Below, piece by piece: positions 31,989 to 40,243 of a DNA stretch of 64,000 nt (position 1 is the first letter of the stretch; each line of letters begins with the position of its first letter). The notes beneath the pieces are model-generated. The model was not told the DNA's origin and made no database searches. It saw only the letters and a program-made list of their open reading frames with translations. The position numbers and the translations under genes are program-made. Source of the stretch: Actinomadura sp. K4S16 (GTDB lineage Bacteria > Actinomycetota > Actinomycetes > Streptosporangiales > Streptosporangiaceae); NCBI RefSeq assembly GCF_008327685.1, contig NZ_BDDE01000019.1, positions 124,001-188,000 of the forward strand, given 5' to 3'.

Positions 31989-33025
31989 CCGGGGCGGTGT
32001 CCGGCGCCGGCGGACTGACCGCGTCCTGGCTGAGCGGCGCACTCGGCGCGGAGGTGACCGCCGTCCGCGCCGAACCGGTCGGCACCGGCCAGGTCTCCGA
32101 CAGCCTGCGCCTCCACCTCACCTACGCGGGCGACACCCACCTCCCGTCCACCATGGTGGCCAAGGTCCCGGCGGCCGACCCGTCCAGCCGTGCCGCCGCC
32201 CGCACCATTCGCACCTACGAGGTCGAGGCGAGCTTCTACGCCGAGATCGCGCCCACCCTCGACGCCGGTGTCCCCGCCTGCTACGCCTCCGCCTACGACC
32301 CCGAACGGGACGAGTACGCCGTCCTGCTGGCCGACCTCGCCCCGGCGCGGCCCGGCGACCAGCTCGCCGGAATCACCCCCGAGGACGCCGCCGCGGCGAT
32401 CACCGAGATGGCCGCGCTGCACGCCGCCGGCTGGGACGATCCCGACCTGGCCACCCTGACCTGGCTCAACCGCCACGACGCCGACTCGGCGGCCTTCACC
32501 GCCGCGATGGTCACCGACCTCTACACCGGCTTCAAGGACCGCTACGCCGCCGACCTGGGCCCCGAGGTCATCGGCCTCATCGAGGACTTCCTGCCGTCCA
32601 TCGGCGCCTATCTGACCGCCCGCGAAGGCCCGCTGACCCTCGCCCACGGCGACTTCCGCGCCGACAACCTCCTCTTCGGCGGCCCGCGCGCCGCCGTCCT
32701 GGACTGGCAGACCGTCACCTACGGCCCCGGCGTGGCCGACCTGTCCTACTTCCTCGGCTCCAGCCTCCCCATCGAGGCCCGCCGCGCCCACGAGAAGGAC
32801 CTCGTCCAGCGCTACCACGCGGCGCTGACCGCCCACGGCGTCGCCTTCACCTGGGACGAGTGCTGGGCCGCCTACCGCCTCCACGTCTTCCACGGCATCG
32901 TCATGGCGATCGGCGCGTCCATGCTCGTCGAACGCACCCGGCGCGGCGACGAGATGTTCCGCACCATGACGACCCGCCACGCCCACCACGCCCTGGACCT
33001 GGGCTCCCTCGACCTGACCCGCTGA
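31985..33025 (+). CDS. Phosphotransferase family (APH/ecdysteroid-kinase-like)
   Basis: The 346-residue protein has a protein-kinase-like fold. It has a nucleotide-binding lysine in STMVAKVPAADPSS, the catalytic loop LTLAHGDFRADNLLFGG, and the metal-binding AAVLDWQTVTYGPGVADLSY, the usual layout of ecdysteroid-kinase-like and APH phosphotransferases. Related genes sit in actinobacterial lipid and steroid loci. A hydroxylated small molecule is the likely acceptor. ATG 31985 overlaps the preceding gene (ATGA), indicating translational coupling with the DUF7064-like protein. Confidence 0.8.
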   Translation: MTGAVSGAGGLTASWLSGALGAEVTAVRAEPVGTGQVSDSLRLHLTYAGDTHLPSTMVAKVPAADPSSRAAARTIRTYEVEASFYAEIAPTLDAGVPACYASAYDPERDEYAVLLADLAPARPGDQLAGITPEDAAAAITEMAALHAAGWDDPDLATLTWLNRHDADSAAFTAAMVTDLYTGFKDRYAADLGPEVIGLIEDFLPSIGAYLTAREGPLTLAHGDFRADNLLFGGPRAAVLDWQTVTYGPGVADLSYFLGSSLPIEARRAHEKDLVQRYHAALTAHGVAFTWDECWAAYRLHVFHGIVMAIGASMLVERTRRGDEMFRTMTTRHAHHALDLGSLDLTR

Positions 33026-33044
33026 GGACGCAGGCCATGGCGGC

Positions 33045-33896
33045 CTAAGCCGGCTTGCGGGCCATTCCGCCCCACAGGGCGGCGGGTGCGGACGCTTCGA
33101 GCTCGGAACGAGGGCGCCACCGCGGAACCTGGACGACGCCGGGCTCGATGAGGTCCAGCCCGTTGAAGAACCCGGAGACCTGCTCGCGGTCGCGCAGCGT
33201 GACCTTCTCCGCCGAGTCCTTGTTCATGGCCCGCGCGAACGCGGCCATCTCCTCGGGGAAGATGTCCTTCGCGGTGTGGGAGACCACCAGGTGACTGCCC
33301 GGGGGCACGGCGGCCATCAGCGTCTCCGCGATCCCGTAAGGGTCCGCCTCATCCGGAACGAAATGGAGTACGGCGATGAGCATGACCGCCACCGGCCGGC
33401 TGAAATCCAGCGTGCGGGATGCCTCCTGCAGAATCTTGCCGGGCTCGCGCAGGTCGGCGTCGATGTAGTCGGTCGCGCCCGAGTCGGTGCTCCTTAGGAG
33501 CGCCTCGGCGTGGGCCAGCACGATCGGGTCGTTGTCGACGTAGGCGATCCGGCTCTCGGGCGCGATCGCCTGAGCCACCTCATGGGTGTTGTTGGCCGAC
33601 GGCAGCCCGGTACCGATGTCCAGGAACTGGCGGATCCCGGCCTCTTCGACCAGGTACTCCACCGTCCGCGCCAGGAACGCGCGGTTGGCCCGCACGGACT
33701 TGACCGTGCTCGGGAATGCCTTCAGACCGGCCTCGGCCGCCGCCCGGTCGGCGGCGAAGTTGTCCTTGCCGCCCAGCCAGACGTCGTACACCCTGGCGGG
33801 ATGCGGAATGCTCGTATTGAACCGGGAGAGCTTCTCCTCACCCGATGATTCTCCAGGCCGATCCGACGCCACGAACGTCTCCTCGATCACCGCCAT
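33045..33896 (-). CDS. SAM-dependent methyltransferase, DUF574 family
   Basis: The 283-residue protein is an actinobacterial DUF574 (Methyltransf_19) enzyme. It opens with NTSIPHPARVYDVWLGGKDN, the family hallmark, followed by the SAM-binding motif QFLDIGTGLPSANNTHEVAQ and YVDNDPIVLAHA. It ends with LDLIEPGVVQVPRWRP. Members are abundant in actinomycetes, and their substrates are mostly unknown. Start ATG 33896 has no clear ribosome-binding site; a TATATG box about 20 nt upstream on the minus strand is a possible -10. The gene converges with the phosphotransferase gene across 19 bp and diverges from the NYN gene. Confidence 0.88.
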   Translation of the reverse strand: MAVIEETFVASDRPGESSGEEKLSRFNTSIPHPARVYDVWLGGKDNFAADRAAAEAGLKAFPSTVKSVRANRAFLARTVEYLVEEAGIRQFLDIGTGLPSANNTHEVAQAIAPESRIAYVDNDPIVLAHAEALLRSTDSGATDYIDADLREPGKILQEASRTLDFSRPVAVMLIAVLHFVPDEADPYGIAETLMAAVPPGSHLVVSHTAKDIFPEEMAAFARAMNKDSAEKVTLRDREQVSGFFNGLDLIEPGVVQVPRWRPRSELEASAPAALWGGMARKPA

Positions 33897-34023
33897 GTGA
33901 AATTGCTCGAACCACCATATATCCGCCAATGCCGACGATGGTGTTGCAGAGCAAGCGCGGCGCATACGACCTCTGATGTACTGGCCGCGGCCCGGTCGGG
34001 TTGGCGGCTTCCAGGGGGGACGC

Positions 34024-34800
34024 ATGGTGAATGAGAACACCGCCAGGTTGGCGGTGCTCATCGACGCCGACAACGCCCAGCCCGCGAACGTCGAGGCGCT
34101 GCTGGCCGAGGTCGCGAAGTACGGCACCGCGCACGTCAAGCGCGCTTACGGCGACTGGACCGGCTCCAGCCTGCGGGGCTGGAAGGAGCATCTGCTCGAC
34201 CAGTCGATCCAGCCGATCCAGCAGTTCGCCTACACCAGGGGCAAGAACGCCACCGACGCGGCGATGGTCATCGACGCGATGGACCTGCTGTACTCGGACC
34301 GCTTCGACGGGTTCTGCCTCGTCTCCAGCGACAGCGACTTCACCCGCCTGGCCGCGCGCATCCGCGAGTCCGGCCTGACCGTGTACGGGTTCGGCGAGCG
34401 CAAGACGCCCAAGCCCTTCATGGCGGCGTGCGACAAGTTCGTCTACATCGAGAACCTGCTGTACGACCAGAGCCCGACCACCCCGACCGCCGAGACGCTC
34501 AAACCGGCGCCCCCGACCTCGGCCGCCAAGCTGAAGCAGGACACCGCGCTCGTCAACCTCCTCCGCAACGCCGTCGAGGCGGCGTCCGACGAGGACGGGT
34601 GGGCCGCCCTGGGGTCCGTGGGCCAGATCATCACCAAGCAGCGCCCCGAGTTCGACTCCCGCAACTACGGCTACACCAAGCTCAGCGAGCTGATCGCCGC
34701 GACGACCCTGTTCGTCCTGGACCGCCGAGGCCCCGGCGACGGCAAGGGAAACACCATCTACGTCCGCGACAAACGCCACCAAGACGGCAAACCGTCCTAA
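34024..34800 (+). CDS. NYN-domain (LabA/DUF88-type) ribonuclease with C-terminal OST-HTH/LOTUS domain
   Basis: The 258-residue protein has an N-terminal PIN-like NYN nuclease fold with the acidic metal-binding residues in AVLIDADNAQPANV, KNATDAAMVIDAMDLL and LVSSDSDFTRLAARIRE. A C-terminal LOTUS-like winged domain (about residues 178-245) includes VGQIITKQRPEFDSRNYGYT and KLSELIAATTLF. It probably cleaves or binds structured RNA. ATG 34024 follows AGGGGGGA. The gene stands alone in front of a toxin-antitoxin pair. Confidence 0.88.
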   Translation: MVNENTARLAVLIDADNAQPANVEALLAEVAKYGTAHVKRAYGDWTGSSLRGWKEHLLDQSIQPIQQFAYTRGKNATDAAMVIDAMDLLYSDRFDGFCLVSSDSDFTRLAARIRESGLTVYGFGERKTPKPFMAACDKFVYIENLLYDQSPTTPTAETLKPAPPTSAAKLKQDTALVNLLRNAVEAASDEDGWAALGSVGQIITKQRPEFDSRNYGYTKLSELIAATTLFVLDRRGPGDGKGNTIYVRDKRHQDGKPS

Positions 34801-34883
34801 GAGGGGCGGAGCGGGGGGCATGGCGCAGGCTCTCTTGCATGAGCTTTCGACCTGCGCGGGAGCTGAATCAGAACACGATCTGA

Positions 34884-34889
34884 TAACCT
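34884..34889 (+). promoter_or_regulatory. -10 element for leaderless toxin-antitoxin mRNA
   Basis: TAACCT is followed by exactly 6 nt and the ATG at 34896, and there is no ribosome-binding site. This spacing fits a transcript starting at or next to the start codon. Confidence 0.5.
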
Positions 34890-34895
34890 GACGGT

Positions 34896-35369
34896 ATGAG
34901 CGGCACGATCCATCCAGATTCGGTCACGTTCTCTGACCTGTCCCGCAATCCACGGGCCGTCGCGGAGCGGGCTTCCAGGCTGGGACGGGTGCGCGTCACC
35001 CATCGTGATGCGCACGACTTCTACCTGACGGCCGCTGATCGCGAAGACCGACGTGATGAGACGCTGGCCACCGCTTCCAGAATCTTCATCGCTCTCATGA
35101 AGCACGACCCGGGCGCACGCGAGTTGCTGCTCGCCATGCCCGACGTGTTCCCCTGGGTGCGCCACCTCAGCACCGACGAGGTCCGCGCGTTCACTCTGGA
35201 GTTGGTCGAGGCGCTCTCGGACGCCGCGGAACTCAATCTTGATGCGCCCATCACCGAGGTGATCGCCGGTTGGCGTGCGACCGCCCGCATCAAGGCAGAT
35301 CCCCAGCAGAGTGAAGAGGCGGTGCGGCCCACGAGCGGTGACTTCGGTCCGGTGGAAGTCCGCCCATGA
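34896..35369 (+). CDS. Phd/YefM-like antitoxin with C-terminal extension
   Basis: The 157-residue protein begins with a Phd/YefM-like DNA-binding region: VTFSDLSRNPRAVAERASRL, then RVRVTHRDAHDFYLTAADRE. The C-terminal half is a helical extension (RIFIALMKHDPGARELLLAM, FPWVRHLSTDEVRAFTLELV) that would hold the toxin. This is longer than classical Phd proteins. Such antitoxins bind their own promoter and neutralise the toxin. The stop overlaps the toxin ATG by 4 bp. The start appears leaderless. Confidence 0.78.
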   Translation: MSGTIHPDSVTFSDLSRNPRAVAERASRLGRVRVTHRDAHDFYLTAADREDRRDETLATASRIFIALMKHDPGARELLLAMPDVFPWVRHLSTDEVRAFTLELVEALSDAAELNLDAPITEVIAGWRATARIKADPQQSEEAVRPTSGDFGPVEVRP

Positions 35370-35722
35370 GTCCCAAACGGGGGGACAGGGTCACGGTTCC
35401 GCCTCCGGACGGCCAGTGGGATGTGCGGTTCGGAACGAGTGAGGCGGTGCGCGGCTGGGACGAGTTGTGTCGGCTCGCCTTGGCCAACACCCAGCGATGC
35501 TTCGAGATGCTCCGCTCCGAGCCGCGCTCCCGCGTCAACCACGAACGCCAGCATCGGCTTCGTGGAGAGCTTGCGACTCACAGGCACAATGGTCGTGACC
35601 TGGAGCAGTGGGAGTACGAGGTCACCAGCGGCGGTCGCGTGCGCTATGTGATCGACGACGAGAAGCGCACAGTGTGGCTTGTCTATGCGTCGCCCCGTCA
35701 TCCGAAGGACACCGAGAGTTGA
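35366..35722 (+). CDS. RelE/ParE-like toxin
   Basis: The 118-residue protein follows the antitoxin with a 4-bp overlap. The C-terminal beta-rich part, EQWEYEVTSGGRVRYVIDDE and KRTVWLVYASPRHPKD, resembles RelE/ParE-superfamily toxins, with basic and aromatic residues at the end. The N-terminal helices (WDELCRLALANTQRCFEMLR) fit the family's helical hairpin. RelE-type toxins cut mRNA on the ribosome, whereas ParE-type toxins inhibit gyrase; the sequence does not tell which. Confidence 0.75.
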   Translation: MSPKRGDRVTVPPPDGQWDVRFGTSEAVRGWDELCRLALANTQRCFEMLRSEPRSRVNHERQHRLRGELATHRHNGRDLEQWEYEVTSGGRVRYVIDDEKRTVWLVYASPRHPKDTES

Positions 35723-35848
35723 GCCGGTGACCTTCGCTGGCGGCGCAGCGGCCACGATCGGGGGGTGCTGCGCCGTGGCAGGGGTTGTCGCCTGTGGTCG
35801 CCCGCTGTCACCAGCACGTTGATGTCATAGCCCACCTGGCCGGCATGG

Positions 35849-36700
35849 TCAGGTGCCGTCTGCGCCCTTGAGGAACTCCCGGATCCGTTCGGGAATGTCG
35901 GCGGGCTCGATCCCCAGTTCGGCCGTGCGCTGCCGCCCGTACGCACGAAGGTCGCGCAACTGCTCGGCGAGCCTTACCGAGTCGAGGTGGCGGACGAGGA
36001 GTTCGGTGGTCTCCTGGAGATCGATGAGGGGGCGACGGACGTAGCGGTGCGGGGTGGCCCACCAGCAGAAGGTCCGGCGGTGCACCCACACGTTGAGGTC
36101 GGGGAGCACCAGGACGGACATGCCGTCATCGGCGGTGTTGCGCGTCCCCTCGAAGCCGCGGCGAGTGAGGTTGAGGAGCAGGTGTTGCGCGGCCGTCCCC
36201 GGGTGGACCCTGTAGTGCAGTCCGGGCCACTCGCGGGGCAGCGGAAGCGCGAACCAGACCGCCTTGCCGTAGACGGGGACGGTGCTGACGCGTGAGCGCG
36301 TCGGCGCGCTGCCCCAGTCGGAGGTGACCTCGCGGACGAGTTGGAGGCCCTTGCCGTGCTCGTCCAGTAACCCGGCCCCGGCCGCACGCGGTGTGGACGC
36401 CCGCTCGCCGTCGAAGACGGAGACGATGAGCTGAGGTGACGGGACGGTCCGCGCCCAGATCCAGAGTTCCGGCGGGGTCGGGGGCCGGTCGCTTCGCGCG
36501 GTCCCGGCGTGCCGCAGCGCGTTGGTCGCGGTCTCGGACACGGCGAGCTTCCCGTCCTCGATCACGTCCCGGTCGAGCCGCAGCTCCGACATCGCCTGGT
36601 GAAGGAGACGACGCGCCGCCGCCGGCCCGCTCTCGTCCCCCGGCAGCCGCCACGCGCACAGCCCGCCCGTCACCAGTCCCCAAGCCCCCTTGACCTCCAT
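35849..36700 (-). CDS. RsbW/SpoIIAB-like ATP-binding protein (HATPase_c) with C-terminal extension
   Basis: The 283-residue protein has an anti-sigma-factor-type ATPase domain (residues 15-150) with N-box LAVSETATNALRHAG and a G-box-like GAGLLDEHGKGLQLVREV. A C-terminal domain of about 130 residues includes LPLPREWPGLHYRVHPGTAA. Proteins of this type occur with XRE and DUF397 genes in WhiJ/AbaA-type loci that affect development and antibiotic production in streptomycetes. It diverges from the XRE gene across 205 bp, which probably hold both promoters. Start ATG 36700 follows GGGAGG. Confidence 0.83.
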   Translation of the reverse strand: MEVKGAWGLVTGGLCAWRLPGDESGPAAARRLLHQAMSELRLDRDVIEDGKLAVSETATNALRHAGTARSDRPPTPPELWIWARTVPSPQLIVSVFDGERASTPRAAGAGLLDEHGKGLQLVREVTSDWGSAPTRSRVSTVPVYGKAVWFALPLPREWPGLHYRVHPGTAAQHLLLNLTRRGFEGTRNTADDGMSVLVLPDLNVWVHRRTFCWWATPHRYVRRPLIDLQETTELLVRHLDSVRLAEQLRDLRAYGRQRTAELGIEPADIPERIREFLKGADGT

Positions 36701-36905
36701 CGAGCCTGCCTCCCAATGATCACAGTTCGTGTGCGTCTCATTACGTGTCGTGTGGATGGCTCGATAGTGACTGACGCAACGTTAAGATGCAATCCCGTTT
36801 CAAAAACTCATATGCAGTGACCGAAAAGACTGTGTGTGTGGGATCTACCACGCAATGCGAGCTTGCGAGTGCAGAATGACCACTGACCACCCAGGAGGTG
36901 CCCTC

Positions 36906-37790
36906 ATGCCACGCCCCGAGAGTCCGACCGTCCGCCGGATCATGCTGGGCATCCGCCTTCGCGCGCTGCGGACCCGAGCCGGCGTCGCGGCGGACGACGC
37001 GGCACGTCACATCGCCCGGACGGACTCGACCATCAGCCGGATGGAGACGGGGCAGAGTTCGGTGTCCGCCCGCGTCCTCGAACGGCTCGTGGAGCTGTAC
37101 GGTGCGACGCCGGACGAGACGGCGCAACTCACCAAACTGGCCAAGGCGGCGCGGCAACGCGGCTGGTGGCAGCGCTACGACGAGGTTCTGCACCCCGGCT
37201 TCGGGCTCTATCTCGGCCTGGAGGCCGAGGCCACGGAGATGCACGCCTACGCCAGTGAGTGGGTACCTGGCCTCCTTCAGACCGCGGAGTATGCCCACGC
37301 GGTGCTATCTGTCGAGCCTCGACCGCCATCGAACGAGGAGATCCGGGCGCGTGTTGAGGCCCGGCTCGCCCGCCAGGCGATTCTCAGCGGAGATGCCCCT
37401 CTTCAGTACTGGGTCGTGCTCGATGAGGCGGTTCTACGTCGCGCTGTTGGAGAGGCCGGGGTCATGGCCGAACAGTTGCGCGTTCTTGCGTCCCTGGCTC
37501 GGCGCCGCAACATCAAGTTGCAGGTCCTGCCGTTCTCGGTCGGAGCTCACCCGGGGACGTGCGGTTCGTTCACAGTGCTCACACTCGACCTGGGAGACGC
37601 TGCCGTGTCTGAGTACGCGTATGTCGAGAATCGGGCAGGAACGCTGCTGATGGACAAGATGCCCGAGGTTGAAACCCACCGGTTGGCGTTCGACTCCCTG
37701 CGAGCCCAGGCGTTGAGTCCGAGAGACTCAATCGCCATGATTGAGAATATTGCCGCAGAGTGGGACGAAGCAGGGAGGTTGGGTGCGTGA
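36906..37790 (+). CDS. XRE-family regulator with DUF5753 ligand-binding domain
   Basis: The 294-residue protein has an N-terminal helix-turn-helix (about residues 13-70; LRALRTRAGVAADDAARHIA, RTDSTISRMETGQSSVSARV). It is followed by the DUF5753 domain with ASEWVPGLLQTAEYAHAVLS and LVLPFSVG-like LQVLPFSVGAHPGTCGSFTV. This is the standard WhiJ-type architecture. ATG 36906 has a near-perfect AGGAGGTG. The stop overlaps the DUF397 gene start by 4 bp. In the family the DUF397 partner binds the XRE protein and changes its DNA binding. Probable target: its own divergent promoter region. Confidence 0.9.
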   Translation: MPRPESPTVRRIMLGIRLRALRTRAGVAADDAARHIARTDSTISRMETGQSSVSARVLERLVELYGATPDETAQLTKLAKAARQRGWWQRYDEVLHPGFGLYLGLEAEATEMHAYASEWVPGLLQTAEYAHAVLSVEPRPPSNEEIRARVEARLARQAILSGDAPLQYWVVLDEAVLRRAVGEAGVMAEQLRVLASLARRRNIKLQVLPFSVGAHPGTCGSFTVLTLDLGDAAVSEYAYVENRAGTLLMDKMPEVETHRLAFDSLRAQALSPRDSIAMIENIAAEWDEAGRLGA

Positions 37791-37993
37791 ACGTCGGTGC
37801 GTTGTCCGGCATAGCTTGGCGCAAGAGTTCGCACAGCGGTAGTACTGGGGGCGACTGTGTTGAAGTCGCCCGACTGGGTGCCAGGCAGCTCGTGAGGGAC
37901 TCCAAGGACACCGGAGGCGGCGTCCTGGCCTTGAAGCGCGACGTGTGGGCAGCGTTGGTGGTGCAGATCAAGCGGGGCGCATACGACCTCTGA
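37787..37993 (+). CDS. DUF397 (BldB/AbaA-D-like) small protein
   Basis: The 68-residue protein matches the DUF397 pattern: GIAWRKSSHSGSTGGDCVEVA, then VRDSKDTGGGVLALKRDVWA. These small proteins partner WhiJ-like XRE regulators. GTG 37787 overlaps the XRE stop (GTGA) and follows GGGAGG. A perfect hairpin 13 bp after the stop ends the transcript. Confidence 0.9.
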   Translation: MNVGALSGIAWRKSSHSGSTGGDCVEVARLGARQLVRDSKDTGGGVLALKRDVWAALVVQIKRGAYDL

Positions 37994-38006
37994 CTTCGCT
38001 CCAGTG

Positions 38007-38039
38007 ACACGCCGCACCCCAGGCTGGGGTGCGGCGTGT
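38007..38039. terminator. 15-bp perfect hairpin after the DUF397 gene
   Basis: ACACGCCGCACCCCA (38007-38021) pairs with TGGGGTGCGGCGTGT (38025-38039) around a 3-nt loop. It lies between the convergent DUF397 and SEC-C genes and could act on both strands. Confidence 0.85.
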
Positions 38040-38074
38040 TGCGCTGCGGGCGGAGGACGCCGCTCGTGCCGTGG

Positions 38075-38995
38075 TCAGCGGTTGGTGGGGGAGCCGCAGC
38101 ATTTCTTGTACTTGCGGCCTGAGTCGCACCAGCAGGGGGCGTTGCGTTCCGGGGGCCAGTCGAGGGTGGGGGCGCCTTCGCGGATGCGGTCCATGAGGTG
38201 GTCGGCGCGGGTCTGCTGGTCCTTCGGGTCGCGGTCGTGGTCGTTCGCGTACTTGAGGAGGTCGTCCACCGTCGTCGGGAGGATGCGGAGCTTGGAGGCG
38301 CCGATCTCGTCGCTGGAGGCGCGCCAGCCGCGTTCGACGTCGCGGAAGTAGGTGGACGCGTCGGTGGGGGCGGTGCCGTGGACGAGGCCCTCGGCGAAGG
38401 CGCGTTCGACGTCCGCGCGCACGTAGAACGATCCCGCGGTCGGTTGGGACGGGGCCGCGGCCCTTTCAAGGAGTTCGGCCATCTCGGCCTGCTGGTCCTC
38501 GGTATGCAGGTCGAGGGCGTCGGGCGGGAGGCCGAGCGCCTGGCGGACGCGCTGGCGTCCATGCAGCTCGGGCCGGACGAGCAGCTTGGCTTCGGCGAGT
38601 TCCCCGTCGTCCGTCATGAGGTCGCGGCAGGCGGTGTTGAACCAGGTGAGAGCCTCTTCGAGTCGTCCCTGCTCTTCGAGGAACTCCGCGACCATCTGGG
38701 CCGGCCCGGGGCGGACGTGGGCCCGGCCCAGCCGGGTGATCTCCGCTTCCGCCTCGTCGGTACGGCCGAGGCCGGCCAGCAGGGAGATCTTCTCCGCGGT
38801 GGCGTACTGCGAGTCCTCACCCGCGTCCATGGCCTCGACGTCCTCGTAGATCCGCAGTGCCCGGTCGGGCTCGCCCGCCAAGGACCATTGGCCGCCCGCC
38901 TCCAGCAGGATCTCCGCGCACTCGTCCGGGTACTTCACGGCTTCGCGTTCGAGTTCCTGGGCGTGAAGCCGCGCCCGTTCCTTGGAGTCCTTCAC
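38075..38995 (-). CDS. TPR-like protein with C-terminal SEC-C zinc motif
   Basis: The 306-residue protein starts with helical repeats resembling TPRs (SLAGEPDRALRIYEDVEAMD, EEQGRLEEALTWFNTACRDL). It has a middle domain of unknown type and ends with the SEC-C zinc motif NAPCWCDSGRKYKKCCGSP, the same metal-binding fold as the SecA C-terminus. Such proteins are common and poorly understood; protein-protein or ribosome contacts are likely. Start GTG 38995 has only a weak ribosome-binding site. It follows jetD by 27 bp on the same strand, so it may be co-transcribed with the Wadjet operon, though it is not a known Wadjet component. Confidence 0.83.
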   Translation of the reverse strand: MKDSKERARLHAQELEREAVKYPDECAEILLEAGGQWSLAGEPDRALRIYEDVEAMDAGEDSQYATAEKISLLAGLGRTDEAEAEITRLGRAHVRPGPAQMVAEFLEEQGRLEEALTWFNTACRDLMTDDGELAEAKLLVRPELHGRQRVRQALGLPPDALDLHTEDQQAEMAELLERAAAPSQPTAGSFYVRADVERAFAEGLVHGTAPTDASTYFRDVERGWRASSDEIGASKLRILPTTVDDLLKYANDHDRDPKDQQTRADHLMDRIREGAPTLDWPPERNAPCWCDSGRKYKKCCGSPTNR

Positions 38996-39022
38996 AGGGC
39001 CACCGTATAAGCGTCAGTACCG

Positions 39023-40243
39023 TCAGGGGGCCAGGTCGGTGAGGAGGTCGGCGAGAACCTGCTCTTCCTCCACGCGGACGGCGCGGTCCCTCATCGCGGT
39101 GGCCAGGGACGGGTCCCAGGGGGTCGGGACGGGACGGCCCGCCAGGGGCGTGTCCGAGGCTGCCTTGAGGTAGGCGGACGCGTCGTAGCGCCAGGGGCGC
39201 CAGCCGATGCGGGTGTGGACGGCGGCGGCGATGGCGATGCCGCCCCAGTCGAAGTCGCCGTGGTAGGCGAACTCGGCGCCGCCTTCAGCGAGGAGTTCGA
39301 GCAGGCGCCAGACCGCTGTTGACGGACGGCCGTTGCAGCAGACGAGCGGCGGGCAGGCGGAACCCAGCGCGTCGGCCGCGGCGGCCACCACGACCGGGTT
39401 CTCGCAGATGCGGACGAGGTCTGCCCGTATGGGAGCCATGTGGCGGCGTAGTTGGCGGAGGGTGAGCGACACGGGTTCGCCGCGCATGGCGGCGAGCATG
39501 CGGCCCAAGGGGGTGTGCGCGTCGCCGGGCAGGCCCAGGCACAGGACGGTCGAGGAGAGCTCGTCCAGGTGCACGCCCACGGCCGCCCAGGTTTCCCGGC
39601 GGGACTCGGCGCCGCCGTCCGCGCGGAACGGCCGGCCGGCGAGGGCGCGGGCGGACGAGAGGGCCAGTGTGGCGAGCGGGCCGTCGTCCAGTGCATGGGC
39701 TTGCCCGCAGGTCTCGGCGGCGAACTGGCCGAGGGGAATGTCCGGGGACGGCAGGCGGCGCACCACGGCGGCGAGGCGGTGGAGCACGTCCGCGGCTTCG
39801 GCGGGGCCGGACGTCAGGCGCCGGACGAGGCCGGTCGCGTCCAACCAGGCGCGCCATTCGGCCAGTTCGGGGCGGGAGGCGAGGGCCTCGTCCAGCGGGG
39901 CGAAGGCGTCCCGCCACGCGGCGGCGAGCGCGGCGTTCTCGCGGGCCAGATCGCGGACGGGGCCGTCCAGGAGTTCGACGGCGGTGGCCAGGCCGTCCGG
40001 GGACGCTCCGCTGGCGCGCAGGACGCGGTCGACCTCGGAGAGCGATACCGACAGCGACGTTCCGGTGCCCGCGCGGCGGCCGAGCAGCAGTTCGGCCGCG
40101 CGGCGTTCGGCCGACGTGGCCTCCGCCAGGGTCACTTTCCCCGTGAGCGGCGCGCCGCGTTCCAGACGGGAGCGGACGCGCTGCACCAGCCATGCGGTGT
40201 CCGGCCCGCCGAGCAGGCGGCGTAGGCGGTCGGCGTCCGTCAT
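39023..40243 (-). CDS. jetD: Wadjet type II nuclease subunit JetD (DUF3323-DUF2399)
   Basis: The 406-residue protein matches the TIGR02679/DUF2399 pattern. It has an N-terminal arm (DUF3323) and a C-terminal Toprim-like nuclease domain with Glu281 in RICENPVVVAAAADAL, a glycine turn LVCCNGRPS, and Asp330/Asp332 in YHGDFDWGGIAIA. In Wadjet, JetD cuts plasmid DNA that JetABC has extruded into a loop. ATG 40243 overlaps the jetC stop by 4 bp. It is the last jet gene of the minus-strand operon. All expected catalytic acidic residues are present, so it looks active. Confidence 0.9.
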   Translation of the reverse strand: MTDADRLRRLLGGPDTAWLVQRVRSRLERGAPLTGKVTLAEATSAERRAAELLLGRRAGTGTSLSVSLSEVDRVLRASGASPDGLATAVELLDGPVRDLARENAALAAAWRDAFAPLDEALASRPELAEWRAWLDATGLVRRLTSGPAEAADVLHRLAAVVRRLPSPDIPLGQFAAETCGQAHALDDGPLATLALSSARALAGRPFRADGGAESRRETWAAVGVHLDELSSTVLCLGLPGDAHTPLGRMLAAMRGEPVSLTLRQLRRHMAPIRADLVRICENPVVVAAAADALGSACPPLVCCNGRPSTAVWRLLELLAEGGAEFAYHGDFDWGGIAIAAAVHTRIGWRPWRYDASAYLKAASDTPLAGRPVPTPWDPSLATAMRDRAVRVEEEQVLADLLTDLAP

